In this document: piece after piece, positions 1 through 8,481 of the stretch | How the letters are laid out: the number at the start of each line of letters is the position of its first letter | How positions within the stretch are numbered: the first letter of the stretch is position 1 | Source of the DNA: Sulfotelmatobacter sp963788225 | GTDB lineage: Bacteria; Acidobacteriota; Terriglobia; Terriglobales; Acidobacteriaceae | Reading direction: 5' to 3' | Assembly (NCBI GenBank): GCA_963788225.1 | Contig: CAWBGI010000001.1 | Coordinates: 868,001-932,000, forward strand | Length of the DNA stretch: 64,000 nt | Made by a program: the position numbers and the translations under genes | The notes under the pieces: generated by a model | The model's input: the letters and a program-made list of their open reading frames with translations, nothing else | Databases searched by the model: none | What the model was told of the DNA's origin: nothing

Positions 1-338
1 CGCAGGAAGCTGATCTCGCTCGGTTCCTGGGTCTCAGCGGTGGCCTCATAGGTGCGCCCGGAAACCACAGCCGCGACTCCCAACGGGCAGCCAGGTTCGA
101 CGATCCGCAGAATCAACGTCCTGCCGTCACTGCCACAGATCGAGAGCTTTACCCGTCCGCGCCGGACGATAAACACACCCCGCGGAGCCTGCCCTTCGGC
201 AAACAAAACCGCTCCCGTAGGGTAGGTGGTGGTGACCGCCTCCTGCTCCAGAACCTCCCCAAGGTTTGAAGGAAGAGTGCCGAACCCTTTGTCTGCCGAC
301 GCTAACTTCTGGGCGTTGTTTACGATTTGTGTGGCCAT
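1..338 (-). CDS. Crp/Fnr-family regulator, cyclic-nucleotide-binding domain (partial)
   Basis: Only the first ~112 residues lie in the window; the rest, including the expected C-terminal helix-turn-helix, is beyond the left edge. The visible part reads as a cAMP-receptor-type beta-roll: YPTGAVLFAEGQAPRGVFIVRRGRVKLSI, here split as YPTGAVLFAEGQ, then PRGVFIVRRGRVKLSI, followed by a glycine-rich turn (EPGCPLGVAAVVSG). Family members are cytoplasmic dimeric transcription regulators. The ATG at 338 is preceded by GGAGGACACAAC, a good ribosome site. The ligand cannot be told from this part. A CRP-like half-site pair lies about 190 bp upstream. Confidence 0.85.
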   Translation of the reverse strand, partial: MATQIVNNAQKLASADKGFGTLPSNLGEVLEQEAVTTTYPTGAVLFAEGQAPRGVFIVRRGRVKLSICGSDGRTLILRIVEPGCPLGVAAVVSGRTYEATAETQEPSEISFL

Positions 339-523
339 GTTGTGTCCTCCGCTCGCACGTACTTTGGCACGTCCCTCGCCACTCTGGACAGGCGGAGCAA
401 CATCTCCGCAAAAATCTCCTAAGAAACACAAAACAAGCTACTTGCACCGGTCATTATCCATTCATCCGTAGCCACCGAGTGCCGACGCAAGTGCCGAAAG
501 CTGCGTGCTTTCCCACAGCAATG

Positions 524-539
524 TGTGACATCCATCACC
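524..539. promoter_or_regulatory. Candidate CRP/FNR-type operator
   Basis: TGTGA-N6-TCACC matches the enterobacterial CRP consensus TGTGA-N6-TCACA at nine of ten defined positions. It sits in the gap between the histidine kinase and the Crp/Fnr-like gene, about 190 bp upstream of the latter, so autoregulation is possible. The rest of the gap (339-600) shows nothing else I recognise. A match of this length can occur by chance. Confidence 0.35.
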
Positions 540-600
540 GACCGGCTGGTTGTAGCGCACTAATCCTTGTCAGGCACATCGACAAGTCACCCGCGAATCT

Positions 601-2601
601 TCACCCCAACTTTTCGTGGACCGTATTCAGCAGGGCGTTCCGGCTAAAGGGTTTTTCCAGAAGACTTACGCCCGGTTTCAGCACTTCGCGATTCGCCATC
701 AATTCGCCTGTATAACCGGACATATACACGATTTTTAGAGAGGAACGAGATGCGCTCAGGCGCTCCGCCAACTCCGGGCCGCTCATATGGCGCATTACCA
801 CGTCGGTCAGCAGCAGGTCGATCGGACCGGGATGGGCTTCCACCCATTCGAGAGCTGACTTCCCATCATCCGCTTCGGCTACCGTGTAGCCATGTTCCTC
901 GAGGAGTTTCCGAGTCAAGCTGCGCATGATTTCGTCGTCCTCGACCAGTAGGATGGTAGTTCCTTGCCGTTTCGGGGCGACGCTCTCCACTTCAGGTTTG
1001 GATGCAAGCCCGATTTTGTGCTCTGCGCTGGGAAGATAGATCTTGAACGTCGTTCCGTGACCCGGTTCACTGTACACCATGACGTGACCGGCGCTCTGCT
1101 TGACGATGCCATAGACCGTGGCGAGACCCAATCCAGTGCCTTTGCCCGCTTCTTTGGTAGTAAAGAAGGGCTCGAAGATGCGCGAAACCGTAGCCTCGTC
1201 CATGCCGATGCCGGTATCGCTGACCGCGAGCAAGACATACTTTCCCGGTTTCAGGGCCTGCTGCTGCTCGGCGAAGGACTCATCAAACTTAACCGCGCCG
1301 GTTTCGAGAATGAATTTGCCGCCGCGGGGCATGGCATCTCGCGCATTCACCGCGAGGTTGACCACAATCTGGTCAAGCTGGCCAGGGTCGGCCTCTATCA
1401 CCGCTGAGTTGGATCTGGGCACAATTAGAATTTCCACATCGTCCCCCAGCAGCGGGCGCAGAAGCTTGCTGATCTCCCTTAACCTCTCGTTGAGATCGAG
1501 GATGCGGGGCTGGATTACCGACGTCCGGCTGAAAGCCAGCATCTGCCTGGTCAAGGCCGTGCCCCGCTCGGTAGCTTTCCTGATGTTCTCGACATACACC
1601 GACGGTTCGGCGCCGGGGTCGATACGGTCGCGAAGGAATTCTGTGCAGGCGTTGATGATCCCCAGGATGTTGTTGAAATCGTGCGCCACCCCGCCTGCGA
1701 GCCGGCCGATCGCCTCCATCTTCTGGGCCTGACGAAGCTGGCTCTCTGCCCGTTTCTGACCGGTAATGTCGCGGGCGATCACTGAGGCTCCTACAACATC
1801 GCCGGCAGCATTGCGCAAGGGAGAGACGGAGATGGAGATGTCCAGGCGGCGCCCATCCTTGGCCAGCCGCACCGATTCGTAGTGCTCGATGCTCTCCCCT
1901 TCCGCGACCTTCTTAAGGATCTTCTCGACTTCATCAGGGCGATCACCGGGCGTCAGAATCGAGATGTGCTTCCCGATGACCTCTTCTGGCGTGTAACCGT
2001 AAATGCGCTCGGCTCCCTTGTTCCAACTGGTGATGATGCCGTTCAAGTCTTTGCTGAGAATCGCATCCTCGGAGGAGTCGATAATCAAAGCCAGCCTTGA
2101 TCGGTATTCTCCCAGTTGCTCGGCCGTTCTCCGGTGCAGCGTTTCGTTCGCCCGGCGCAGTTCTTCCGCGATTCGCTTGCGGTCGCTGATGTCGCGGATC
2201 GCGCTCAAAACCAGCCCTCCCTTGCCCCCGGAGACAGGGCTCAGACTGATCTCCACCGGGAATTCCGAGCCATTGCGCCGTCTTCCGTAGAGATCCAAAT
2301 CTGCGCCCATGCGCCGCGTCTTTGGCGCCAGCGCGAATTCCTCGCGATGATGGTGGTGCCGGCGACGATAACGGTCGGGGACAAGCAGTTCGACTTTTTG
2401 CCCGATCAATTCGGCGCGAGTGTAGCCAAATAGTTCTTGCGTTTGAGAATTGACTTGAACAATCGTTCCTTCGAGATCGACGGCGACGGTGGCATCGGGC
2501 AGCGTCTCCAGCAACTCTGTGGAAAGTATGACTTCCGCCATGGTTATGGCCGGAAGCAAAGAGGACGATTCGTCTTGGTCGGAAGGAGGCCGCACGTACA
2601 A
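601..2601 (-). CDS. PAS-PAS hybrid sensor histidine kinase with C-terminal receiver
   Basis: Residues ~26-140 and ~165-285 are two PAS domains (first with the LFGYTRAELIG signature, second with IYGYTPEEVIG). A HisKA domain follows with the HDFNN motif and phospho-acceptor His308, then an HATPase domain (~405-525: N box NLAVNARDAM, DTGIGM, GTGLGLATVYGIV), and a receiver (~549-665) with acidic pair EDDE and phospho-acceptor Asp600 (LLLTDVVM). There is no membrane segment, so it should sense a cytoplasmic signal. HDFNN-type hybrid kinases are common in acidobacteria and deltaproteobacteria. The longest start is a TTG at 2601 with GGAG abutting it; an internal ATG at residue 21 (2541) is also possible. 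No output partner is encoded next to it. Confidence 0.93.
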   Translation of the reverse strand: MYVRPPSDQDESSSLLPAITMAEVILSTELLETLPDATVAVDLEGTIVQVNSQTQELFGYTRAELIGQKVELLVPDRYRRRHHHHREEFALAPKTRRMGADLDLYGRRRNGSEFPVEISLSPVSGGKGGLVLSAIRDISDRKRIAEELRRANETLHRRTAEQLGEYRSRLALIIDSSEDAILSKDLNGIITSWNKGAERIYGYTPEEVIGKHISILTPGDRPDEVEKILKKVAEGESIEHYESVRLAKDGRRLDISISVSPLRNAAGDVVGASVIARDITGQKRAESQLRQAQKMEAIGRLAGGVAHDFNNILGIINACTEFLRDRIDPGAEPSVYVENIRKATERGTALTRQMLAFSRTSVIQPRILDLNERLREISKLLRPLLGDDVEILIVPRSNSAVIEADPGQLDQIVVNLAVNARDAMPRGGKFILETGAVKFDESFAEQQQALKPGKYVLLAVSDTGIGMDEATVSRIFEPFFTTKEAGKGTGLGLATVYGIVKQSAGHVMVYSEPGHGTTFKIYLPSAEHKIGLASKPEVESVAPKRQGTTILLVEDDEIMRSLTRKLLEEHGYTVAEADDGKSALEWVEAHPGPIDLLLTDVVMRHMSGPELAERLSASRSSLKIVYMSGYTGELMANREVLKPGVSLLEKPFSRNALLNTVHEKLG

Positions 2602-2863
2602 CTCCGTCGTTGGAAACTATGCGGTACAAATCTATGCCCGATTCCGCTCTTTGTAAAGCTGTGGAGCGCACAAATCGCTTTCTCTGCGCAATGTGACTTA
2701 TTACACCGCATTAGCAGTCAATTATCACTGCAATCGCATCCCGACTGTGCTACCGTTTTACTCGGCCCGAGCTCCCGGCATTTCGGGAAGCACTGAAGCC
2801 TCGTTAGACCGAGGGCCCCCGCCTAGAACCTGTAGTTATTCCCTACATGAAAAGGAGAACTCC

Positions 2864-3190
2864 ATGTTTGCACGCATCATTACTTGCGAAGTGAAACTGG
2901 AAAAGAAGGATGAGTTCGTAAAGGCTGTAAAGAATGAAATCGTGCCCATCCTCAAGAAGCAGACCGGCTTCCTGGAGGTTCTGCCCTTTTTCCCCGAGAA
3001 GATGAAAGAGGAGAAAGTGATCGCCATCAGCCTTTGGGCCACCAAAGCGGATGCGGAGCGCTATGAGAGAGAGTTCTATCCCAAGGTTCTCAACATCCTG
3101 AAGCCCTACCTGCCTGCGACGGTCCAGGTGAATCACTACAATCTGGAGACCACAGTTTGCCAGCACTTTGTGGAGGCACTCGTCGCCTGA
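2864..3190 (+). CDS. Antibiotic-biosynthesis-monooxygenase-fold protein (dimeric alpha-beta barrel)
   Basis: A 108-residue protein starting MFARIITCEVKLEKKDEF, with an AAAGGAG ribosome site 6 bp before the ATG. The size and the pattern (strand, helix EFVKAVKNEIVPILKKQ, TGFLEV strand, then ISLWATKADAERYE) fit the ABM/EthD-like ferredoxin-fold family, where dimers form a small barrel. Members include cofactor-free quinol monooxygenases and proteins of unknown role. No catalytic residue can be assigned. It stands alone, divergent from the histidine kinase, and is followed by a strong terminator. Confidence 0.75.
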   Translation: MFARIITCEVKLEKKDEFVKAVKNEIVPILKKQTGFLEVLPFFPEKMKEEKVIAISLWATKADAERYEREFYPKVLNILKPYLPATVQVNHYNLETTVCQHFVEALVA

Positions 3191-3209
3191 GACAACCAAG
3201 AACGATACG

Positions 3210-3242
3210 AACCCCAGGGCGAGTGCTCTGGGGTTTCGTTTT
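3210..3242 (+). terminator. Rho-independent terminator after the ABM protein
   Basis: Stem AACCCCAG / CTGGGGTT (3210-3217 with 3228-3235) with a 10-nt loop, followed by a T-rich tail TTTCGTTTTG. It starts 20 bp after the ABM stop codon. Confidence 0.8.
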
Positions 3243-3429
3243 GCCTCCACCTTCAGTGTATCCCTTCGGGAGAAAGCAGCCCCCTCCTCCACGCTTCCGT
3301 AATCCGGCGAATACGAAGGGCTCAAGTTGGAGCCGCCATCCGCCGATGACAACCGTAGTCCAATTTTCTACATCTATATGCCGCTCATCCTGGACTCTTG
3401 GTCAGCAGGCGTTACGAGTTACGGCGCCC

Positions 3430-4422
3430 ATGAATAAGAACTATATCCCGACGCTGCTATTAGCACCTTTTGCCGGCAAAATATGTAATTCGCTCAATGC
3501 CTTGCTGGTTCCCCTCATACTAGTGACGATCGCTTGCGCGCAGAGTGGGGTCGGGATGTCAACCGGCGATTCTCGATCAGCTCCGAGTCTCACATATCAC
3601 AGCAGCGCATCCGAAGTGCGTCTTGTGTTTTTCACGACCGGCGAAAACAATCAGCCCGTTGAAAAACTCCAGAAGGACGACTTTGCAGTGGTCGACGATG
3701 AGAAGGTAATCCGAGAATTTCGCAGTTTCACCCGCTCCGCCGAAGCTAACCTCGACGTCGTCGTGCTGATTGATGCCAGCGGATCGGTTCTGCCGCGGTT
3801 CCGACAAGAGATCGCCAATGTTGTAAAACTGATCTCGCAAGGCCCATGGACGCCACAGGATAATCTGGCAGTTCTGTCATTCAGCGGCACGGAAGCCCAC
3901 CTTATTTGCTCCGGAGACTGTCGCGGTTCATTTACCCCGGACCGGGTTGTTCCTTGGGGCGGCGGAGGAGCCACACCACTATTTGATGCGGTCGAAATGG
4001 CCGCCGAGCTGCTTGCGCATCGCAAACAGCCAGACTTTTGGCCAGTTATTATTCTTTTCTCCGATGGGGACGACAATAACAGCAAGTCTTCATTCGTCGA
4101 CGCTCGGGATAAAGTAATGGCAAGCGGAGCACAAGTCTATGCCATCGATGTGGGCGATCCCAGGGTGGTGGGGTCAAAAGGGAAAGCAACTCTGCAACGG
4201 ATCGCCCAGGACTCCGGCGGCCGCTGCCTTCCGATCGGCGATGGCGCGGTTGCAATCTTCAACGGCGTCGCCGGCGATTTACGTTCTGCCCACGTAGTAA
4301 CGTACCTGGCGCCACAATCCGATTCTGATTTTCACTCAGTCCGCATTCTCCCCACCCACAACCTCAACTTGCAATTCCGCAGCCGCCGCGGTTACTACCA
4401 GCGTTCCGGAAACGCTCACTAG
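3430..4422 (+). CDS. Secreted VWFA-domain protein (acidobacterial VWFA-related type)
   Basis: 330 residues. The N-terminus has a hydrophobic segment (LNALLVPLILVTIACAQ) after a long polar lead, consistent with a signal peptide; a lipoprotein cleavage at the Cys is possible but the lipobox is poor. A conserved N-terminal strand region (VFFTTGENNQPVEKLQKDDF) precedes a von Willebrand A domain with a near-complete MIDAS: DASGS, a following Thr in a TPLFDAV context, and FSDGDD. This order is that of the VWFA-related domain family found mostly in Acidobacteria, usually exported and of unknown role. The reading frame is open further upstream, but the ATG at 3430 directly precedes the export signal. 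It forms an operon with the next gene (12-bp gap). Confidence 0.8.
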   Translation: MNKNYIPTLLLAPFAGKICNSLNALLVPLILVTIACAQSGVGMSTGDSRSAPSLTYHSSASEVRLVFFTTGENNQPVEKLQKDDFAVVDDEKVIREFRSFTRSAEANLDVVVLIDASGSVLPRFRQEIANVVKLISQGPWTPQDNLAVLSFSGTEAHLICSGDCRGSFTPDRVVPWGGGGATPLFDAVEMAAELLAHRKQPDFWPVIILFSDGDDNNSKSSFVDARDKVMASGAQVYAIDVGDPRVVGSKGKATLQRIAQDSGGRCLPIGDGAVAIFNGVAGDLRSAHVVTYLAPQSDSDFHSVRILPTHNLNLQFRSRRGYYQRSGNAH

Positions 4423-4434
4423 GAGGGTCGCCCC

Positions 4435-4866
4435 ATGAAATGGAAATTCTCGATGCTTTTCTTGCTTTGCGGTTTGCCGGTTTTTCTCCCCGCGCAGATT
4501 GGGATCTATCAACACGGAACCGTCGTCAGAATGCACATGGGCAACTGCATGCTCTCACAACAGCGGTTCATGATGACTTTCAGCGGCCAGGCGGCAACGA
4601 ATCAGGAAACCTGCCCCGAGTACACGCTGGTGTCGAAGGACGTGGTCTTTGTTCTGGTGGGGAAGTCCTCCAACCAGCTTATTCCCCTAGCGGAAACCAT
4701 CGACTTCCGAATACAGAAGAACGAAATGGAAGTCCGGGTCGATGATGCGAAACGTGAAACCAAGTTCGCGATCAAAGAAATGATTGTTCGCTCCGAGTGG
4801 GATCGCTTGCAACACCATATGGACGAACAAATGAGGACCTCAGAGGTGCGCGAGGCACAGCGCTAA
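4435..4866 (+). CDS. Small secreted protein of unknown function
   Basis: 143 residues with a clean signal peptide (MKWKFSMLFLLCGLPVFLPAQ) and an AGGAGGG ribosome site. The mature part has two cysteines (GNCMLS and ETCPEY) that could form a disulfide, then mixed beta-strand-like segments and a charged C-terminal helix. I recognise no family. It follows the VWFA protein by 12 bp, so the two are probably co-expressed and may act together outside the cytoplasm. Confidence 0.75.
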   Translation: MKWKFSMLFLLCGLPVFLPAQIGIYQHGTVVRMHMGNCMLSQQRFMMTFSGQAATNQETCPEYTLVSKDVVFVLVGKSSNQLIPLAETIDFRIQKNEMEVRVDDAKRETKFAIKEMIVRSEWDRLQHHMDEQMRTSEVREAQR

Positions 4867-4940
4867 AACAGAGCCGGACAAGGCGGGTCATTCTACGCGG
4901 CAGAACTCGCTCATTCCGCTAGGGCAGGATAACAAACATC

Positions 4941-6479
4941 TTATATTTTTTCATCTCGCCCAACCCAATAAGGTTCCCTGAGGATACGCTTGAGCGTTTT
5001 TCCGGCAGTACTGCGCGGAAAATCCTCCATGATGGCGACCGCGCAAATTCGCTGATTCTTGGCATCGACACGCTCATTGATCCAGTCTCGCAGCGCTTCC
5101 GCAGTGATGACGCCCGGTTTATGCAGAATCACAGCGGCTAGCGGTGTCTCACCCCACTTCTCGCTGGGAACGCCAAACACTGCGGCCTCACGAACCGCCG
5201 GATGTTTCACGATAACTTCTTCAATGTCCTTGGGGAAGACGTTGGTGCCGCCGCTGATGATCATGTCTTTCTTCCTGTCCACCAGGTAGAGAAAACCGTC
5301 TTCATCGACGTATCCCAGGTCGCCCGTATGCAACCATCCGTCGACGATTGCTTCAGCCGTCAAATCAGGCCGCTTGTAATACCCGGGCATCAGCGCCGGC
5401 CCGCGTCCTACAATCTCCCCAATCTCTCCCGGAGCTGCGTCGCTGCCGCGCGCATTCACGATCCGCATCTCATGAAACGGTTGCGGAGGACCGACCGAGT
5501 TAGGCTTGGACGCGTAATGGTTTTTGTCGAGAACCGTCATGAATCCTTCTGTGAGCCCGTAGAGTTCATAAAATCTGCCGGGCAGGTAGCGATTCAGCTT
5601 CTCTTTATGCCCCAGGTGCAACGGGGCGCCGACGGCACCGATCATTTCGAGGGATTTAAGCGCCTCCTGGGAAAAATAGGGAGAGCCGAGAAGAGCGACG
5701 ATTTGCGACGGAACCATCATGACGTGCGTGACGCGCTCACGCTCCACAGTTTCTATAAAGTTCCGCACATCAAAACTCTTGTGCAAGATGTAGGTTGCAC
5801 CCAGATACATCGAAGGCATCAGCGTCAGGAAGGAACCATTGAAAACGATGGATCCTGAGTGGAGCACCACGCTCTCGGGCCTCATGCGGAAAGTTGAGGC
5901 AAAAAGCATGCAATAGATCGAGCGGATGTAATGAGTAAGCACGATTCCCTTGGGCGTGCCCGTCGTGCCGCTGCTGTAAATGATGTTGTAGGGATCGCAA
6001 TCGGCGATCTCCGTCCTGGGAGGTTCGGCATCCCTGGCCTGAAGCGTTAATTCCTCATAGCCGTTAAATCCCGAAACGCGCGACGAACCGGTAACGATGA
6101 AACGTTGGTCGGGAATATTCCGCAGGTCAGGCTTCAGGGCAGCGAGTGTATCTGCAAAATCAGGGCTAGCGATGATCGTTCCTGTATCGGAGTCTTGAAT
6201 GGGTGTGGCCAAGCCTTTGCCTCTGAGCAATGGGCTGAGCGGGACGACGACCACGCCGATCTTTGCGGCCGCCCAATAAATATCGAGCAAGCTGAGACAA
6301 TTCGGCAGGATCGTCGCAACTTTGTCCCCCTTCTTCACACCTAAGCTAGCCAACGCGTTCGCAAGGCGGTTCACTCGGACATTGAATTCCTGAAAGTTCA
6401 GCCGGTGATCGTCAACGACGACTGCGGCGTGCGTCGGGCGATAGCGCGCGTGGTGAGGCAGAAGCGAGCCAATGTTCAT
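4941..6479 (-). CDS. AMP-dependent acyl-CoA synthetase/ligase
   Basis: 512 residues, the full length of the ANL superfamily. The AMP-binding loop YSSGTTGTPKG is at 168-178. Further motifs are YGLTEG, the TGDLGYVDEDG motif of the hinge region, and the C-terminal lysine signature STAGKTLKRILR. It should activate a carboxylic acid to its CoA thioester using ATP in the cytoplasm; the substrate (fatty, aryl or short-chain acid) cannot be read from the sequence. It is the last gene of the operon with the two hydrolases and the TonB receptor, starting 9 bp after the esterase stop. In that context it probably activates the acid released by ester hydrolysis. Confidence 0.92.
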   Translation of the reverse strand: MNIGSLLPHHARYRPTHAAVVVDDHRLNFQEFNVRVNRLANALASLGVKKGDKVATILPNCLSLLDIYWAAAKIGVVVVPLSPLLRGKGLATPIQDSDTGTIIASPDFADTLAALKPDLRNIPDQRFIVTGSSRVSGFNGYEELTLQARDAEPPRTEIADCDPYNIIYSSGTTGTPKGIVLTHYIRSIYCMLFASTFRMRPESVVLHSGSIVFNGSFLTLMPSMYLGATYILHKSFDVRNFIETVERERVTHVMMVPSQIVALLGSPYFSQEALKSLEMIGAVGAPLHLGHKEKLNRYLPGRFYELYGLTEGFMTVLDKNHYASKPNSVGPPQPFHEMRIVNARGSDAAPGEIGEIVGRGPALMPGYYKRPDLTAEAIVDGWLHTGDLGYVDEDGFLYLVDRKKDMIISGGTNVFPKDIEEVIVKHPAVREAAVFGVPSEKWGETPLAAVILHKPGVITAEALRDWINERVDAKNQRICAVAIMEDFPRSTAGKTLKRILREPYWVGRDEKI

Positions 6480-6488
6480 TGTGTCGTC

Positions 6489-7466
6489 TCACTCGATTGC
6501 TTGGTCCAACGAGCTTGGGGAGGAGGAAGGCGTCGAGTTCGAGCCGGCTTCGCGGAAAAAGCGCCACATTTCCGCGCTGGCATTGGGACCTTTGGGATCG
6601 CCATACTTGCTCGGGTTAGGAGATCCTGACCACGCGTGGCCAAGGCCCTCGATCAACCATTTCTCCATCAGTAGTCGGCCATTCGACTCATGATAGATAT
6701 GCTTTTTGTAGGCATGTCCCCCCGGCATTGTGCCCCTGATAATATTCTCCGTCAGCGCGAACCCGCTTTCTGAATTCTCCACCGCCAAGCGCGCATTGGT
6801 TTCGCTCCACTGAGCAATCGCCTGATCCGCGTTGACTGGATTCACGCGGGCATCCGCCGTTCCATGAAATGCGATCACAGGCAATCGCCGCCTTTTCTTG
6901 CGTGCGAGGCCTTCACGCATTGCGGCGAATGCAAGTTCTCCTTGCCGGACGGGGTCCGGTCCGCCTCGCTTCATCGCTCCGACTCCCTGGGAAAAACTGA
7001 TGGCGGCTTTGAATTCAGCGCCTGCAAAAATAGCAAGGGCTGCGAAAAGGTCCGGATAGGTCGCGGCAAGAATCGAAGCCATTGCGCCGCCGGCCGAAAC
7101 TCCCGCCACGTAAACGCGATCGGGATCGACATTGTGCGTGAAGCAAACCTGCTCGACGACGGCTGCGAGAATCGATGGCTCGCCGGCGTCGCGCATCTGA
7201 TGTTTGGATTTAAACCAGTTCCAGCATTTCAGCAGATTGGCCCGGCGCACCTGTTCCGGATATACGACAAGGAACCGATTGGCCTCGGCAACCTCGTTCA
7301 TGCCGGAGATCTCCGCCATATCCTCGGCATCATGAGTGCAACCGTGCAGCAGCATAACGAGGGGCGAAGCGCATCCCTTGTCCAAGGTTGCCGGCACGCA
7401 GAGCTTGAAGTCGCGCGAGCCGCCAGCCGCGCGCGCAGTCCCGGCAATCCACTCCCCTTCTGCCAT
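6489..7466 (-). CDS. PHB-depolymerase/LpqC-family esterase
   Basis: 325 residues from the ATG at 7466. The fold signatures are those of the polyhydroxybutyrate depolymerase / feruloyl esterase family: oxyanion segment LLHGCTHDAEDM, nucleophile elbow GVSAGG (Ser124), FHGTADARVNP with the catalytic Asp, and LGHAWSG with the catalytic His. Family members cleave polyester or aryl esters and are often secreted, but no signal peptide is visible here, so this one may act on imported esters. An upstream in-frame GTG at 7544 would add 26 charged residues; I prefer the ATG, which has a GGAG 10 bp upstream. Middle of the TonB-hydrolase-ligase operon. Confidence 0.85.
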   Translation of the reverse strand: MAEGEWIAGTARAAGGSRDFKLCVPATLDKGCASPLVMLLHGCTHDAEDMAEISGMNEVAEANRFLVVYPEQVRRANLLKCWNWFKSKHQMRDAGEPSILAAVVEQVCFTHNVDPDRVYVAGVSAGGAMASILAATYPDLFAALAIFAGAEFKAAISFSQGVGAMKRGGPDPVRQGELAFAAMREGLARKKRRRLPVIAFHGTADARVNPVNADQAIAQWSETNARLAVENSESGFALTENIIRGTMPGGHAYKKHIYHESNGRLLMEKWLIEGLGHAWSGSPNPSKYGDPKGPNASAEMWRFFREAGSNSTPSSSPSSLDQAIE

Positions 7467-7563
7467 AGCAGTAGGTCTCCGTCGTCCTCGTTCCTTTCCA
7501 CAGTCCCTGGCCCTTGTAGCACCTTCGGCTGTGTTCCGCTCCACTGCCGGCGAGGCGCCGGCG

Positions 7564-8475
7564 CTACGCCCGAATCCGGCTGGCCAATTCGCAGATCAGA
7601 TCGGCGATCTTAGTAGCTCCGCGCTCGCCCAATGCGATGGTGTAATGCGTTGTGCCGTCGAACTTGTAGTCCTCGAAATGAGGTACGTATGACCGAAATT
7701 CGGTTGCCAGCTTGTCAGGAAACAGTGGCGGCTGCGTGGGCGTTAGACCGGTTTCAGCGCGAAGCCACAGCGTTGGCACGCGAACGGACTTCAAGCGTTC
7801 GTTGATCGCATCGCCCTGAAAGGCTTCTCCGAGATCAGCACGTACTGCCTCCTCGGAAGCCTTGGGTTGCACGGGAGAGTCGCCCGCGACTTCATAATCC
7901 AGAAAAGCTTCCACCCAGGGATTCCATTCCTCGGGAGGGAAATTCGGCTGAGTGCGCCAGAACTCGCGATATGCCTGCCGGGAGGGAAAAGTTTGGCGCA
8001 ATTGCGAAATGCGTTGCGTCAACGCGGCGTGAGGGTCTTGCCCGGGAGCATTCGTACTCGACGTATCGGGCACATAGCCCCCATCGATCAGGACGAGCGC
8101 GGACACCAAGCCCGGCGCTTGTGCAGCCAGCGCAGTCGCCACAAAAGCGCCCATCGAATGACCCATGACGACGCTGGGTCCGAGTCCCATGGCACGCATC
8201 GCAGCGGCCACATCGCGTGCATGTTGGACGATGCCGTAAGGGCCCTTGGGCTTGTCGGAATCGCCGCGGCCCCTCAGATCGAGCGCAAAGAGCGCACACC
8301 TGCCCACCAGCCGTTCTGCAATGCCGATGAAGTTCAGGTGCGACGCAGTCAGGCCATGCAGCGCAACCACCTGCGCACCACGGCCCGGCCAATATCCGAA
8401 GGCGAGTTCCACTCCATCCCCCAGCACGCGGCCCCGCGCCGGACGAGTCACCTGGATGGAGTCTCTCGCAAGCAT
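7564..8475 (-). CDS. Alpha/beta-fold hydrolase
   Basis: 303 residues. Canonical alpha/beta hydrolase features are seen: HG dipeptide of the oxyanion hole (ALHGLTASHLNF, ~39-50), DLRGRGDSDKP, nucleophile elbow GHSMGA with Ser107, and a late FDGTTHYTI segment giving the catalytic His. It should hydrolyse an ester, lactone or similar bond in the cytoplasm. It starts 6 bp after the TonB receptor stop and so is tightly co-transcribed with it, followed by the esterase and CoA ligase. Substrate unknown. Confidence 0.88.
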   Translation of the reverse strand: MLARDSIQVTRPARGRVLGDGVELAFGYWPGRGAQVVALHGLTASHLNFIGIAERLVGRCALFALDLRGRGDSDKPKGPYGIVQHARDVAAAMRAMGLGPSVVMGHSMGAFVATALAAQAPGLVSALVLIDGGYVPDTSSTNAPGQDPHAALTQRISQLRQTFPSRQAYREFWRTQPNFPPEEWNPWVEAFLDYEVAGDSPVQPKASEEAVRADLGEAFQGDAINERLKSVRVPTLWLRAETGLTPTQPPLFPDKLATEFRSYVPHFEDYKFDGTTHYTIALGERGATKIADLICELASRIRA

Positions 8476-8481
8476 CTTCGT

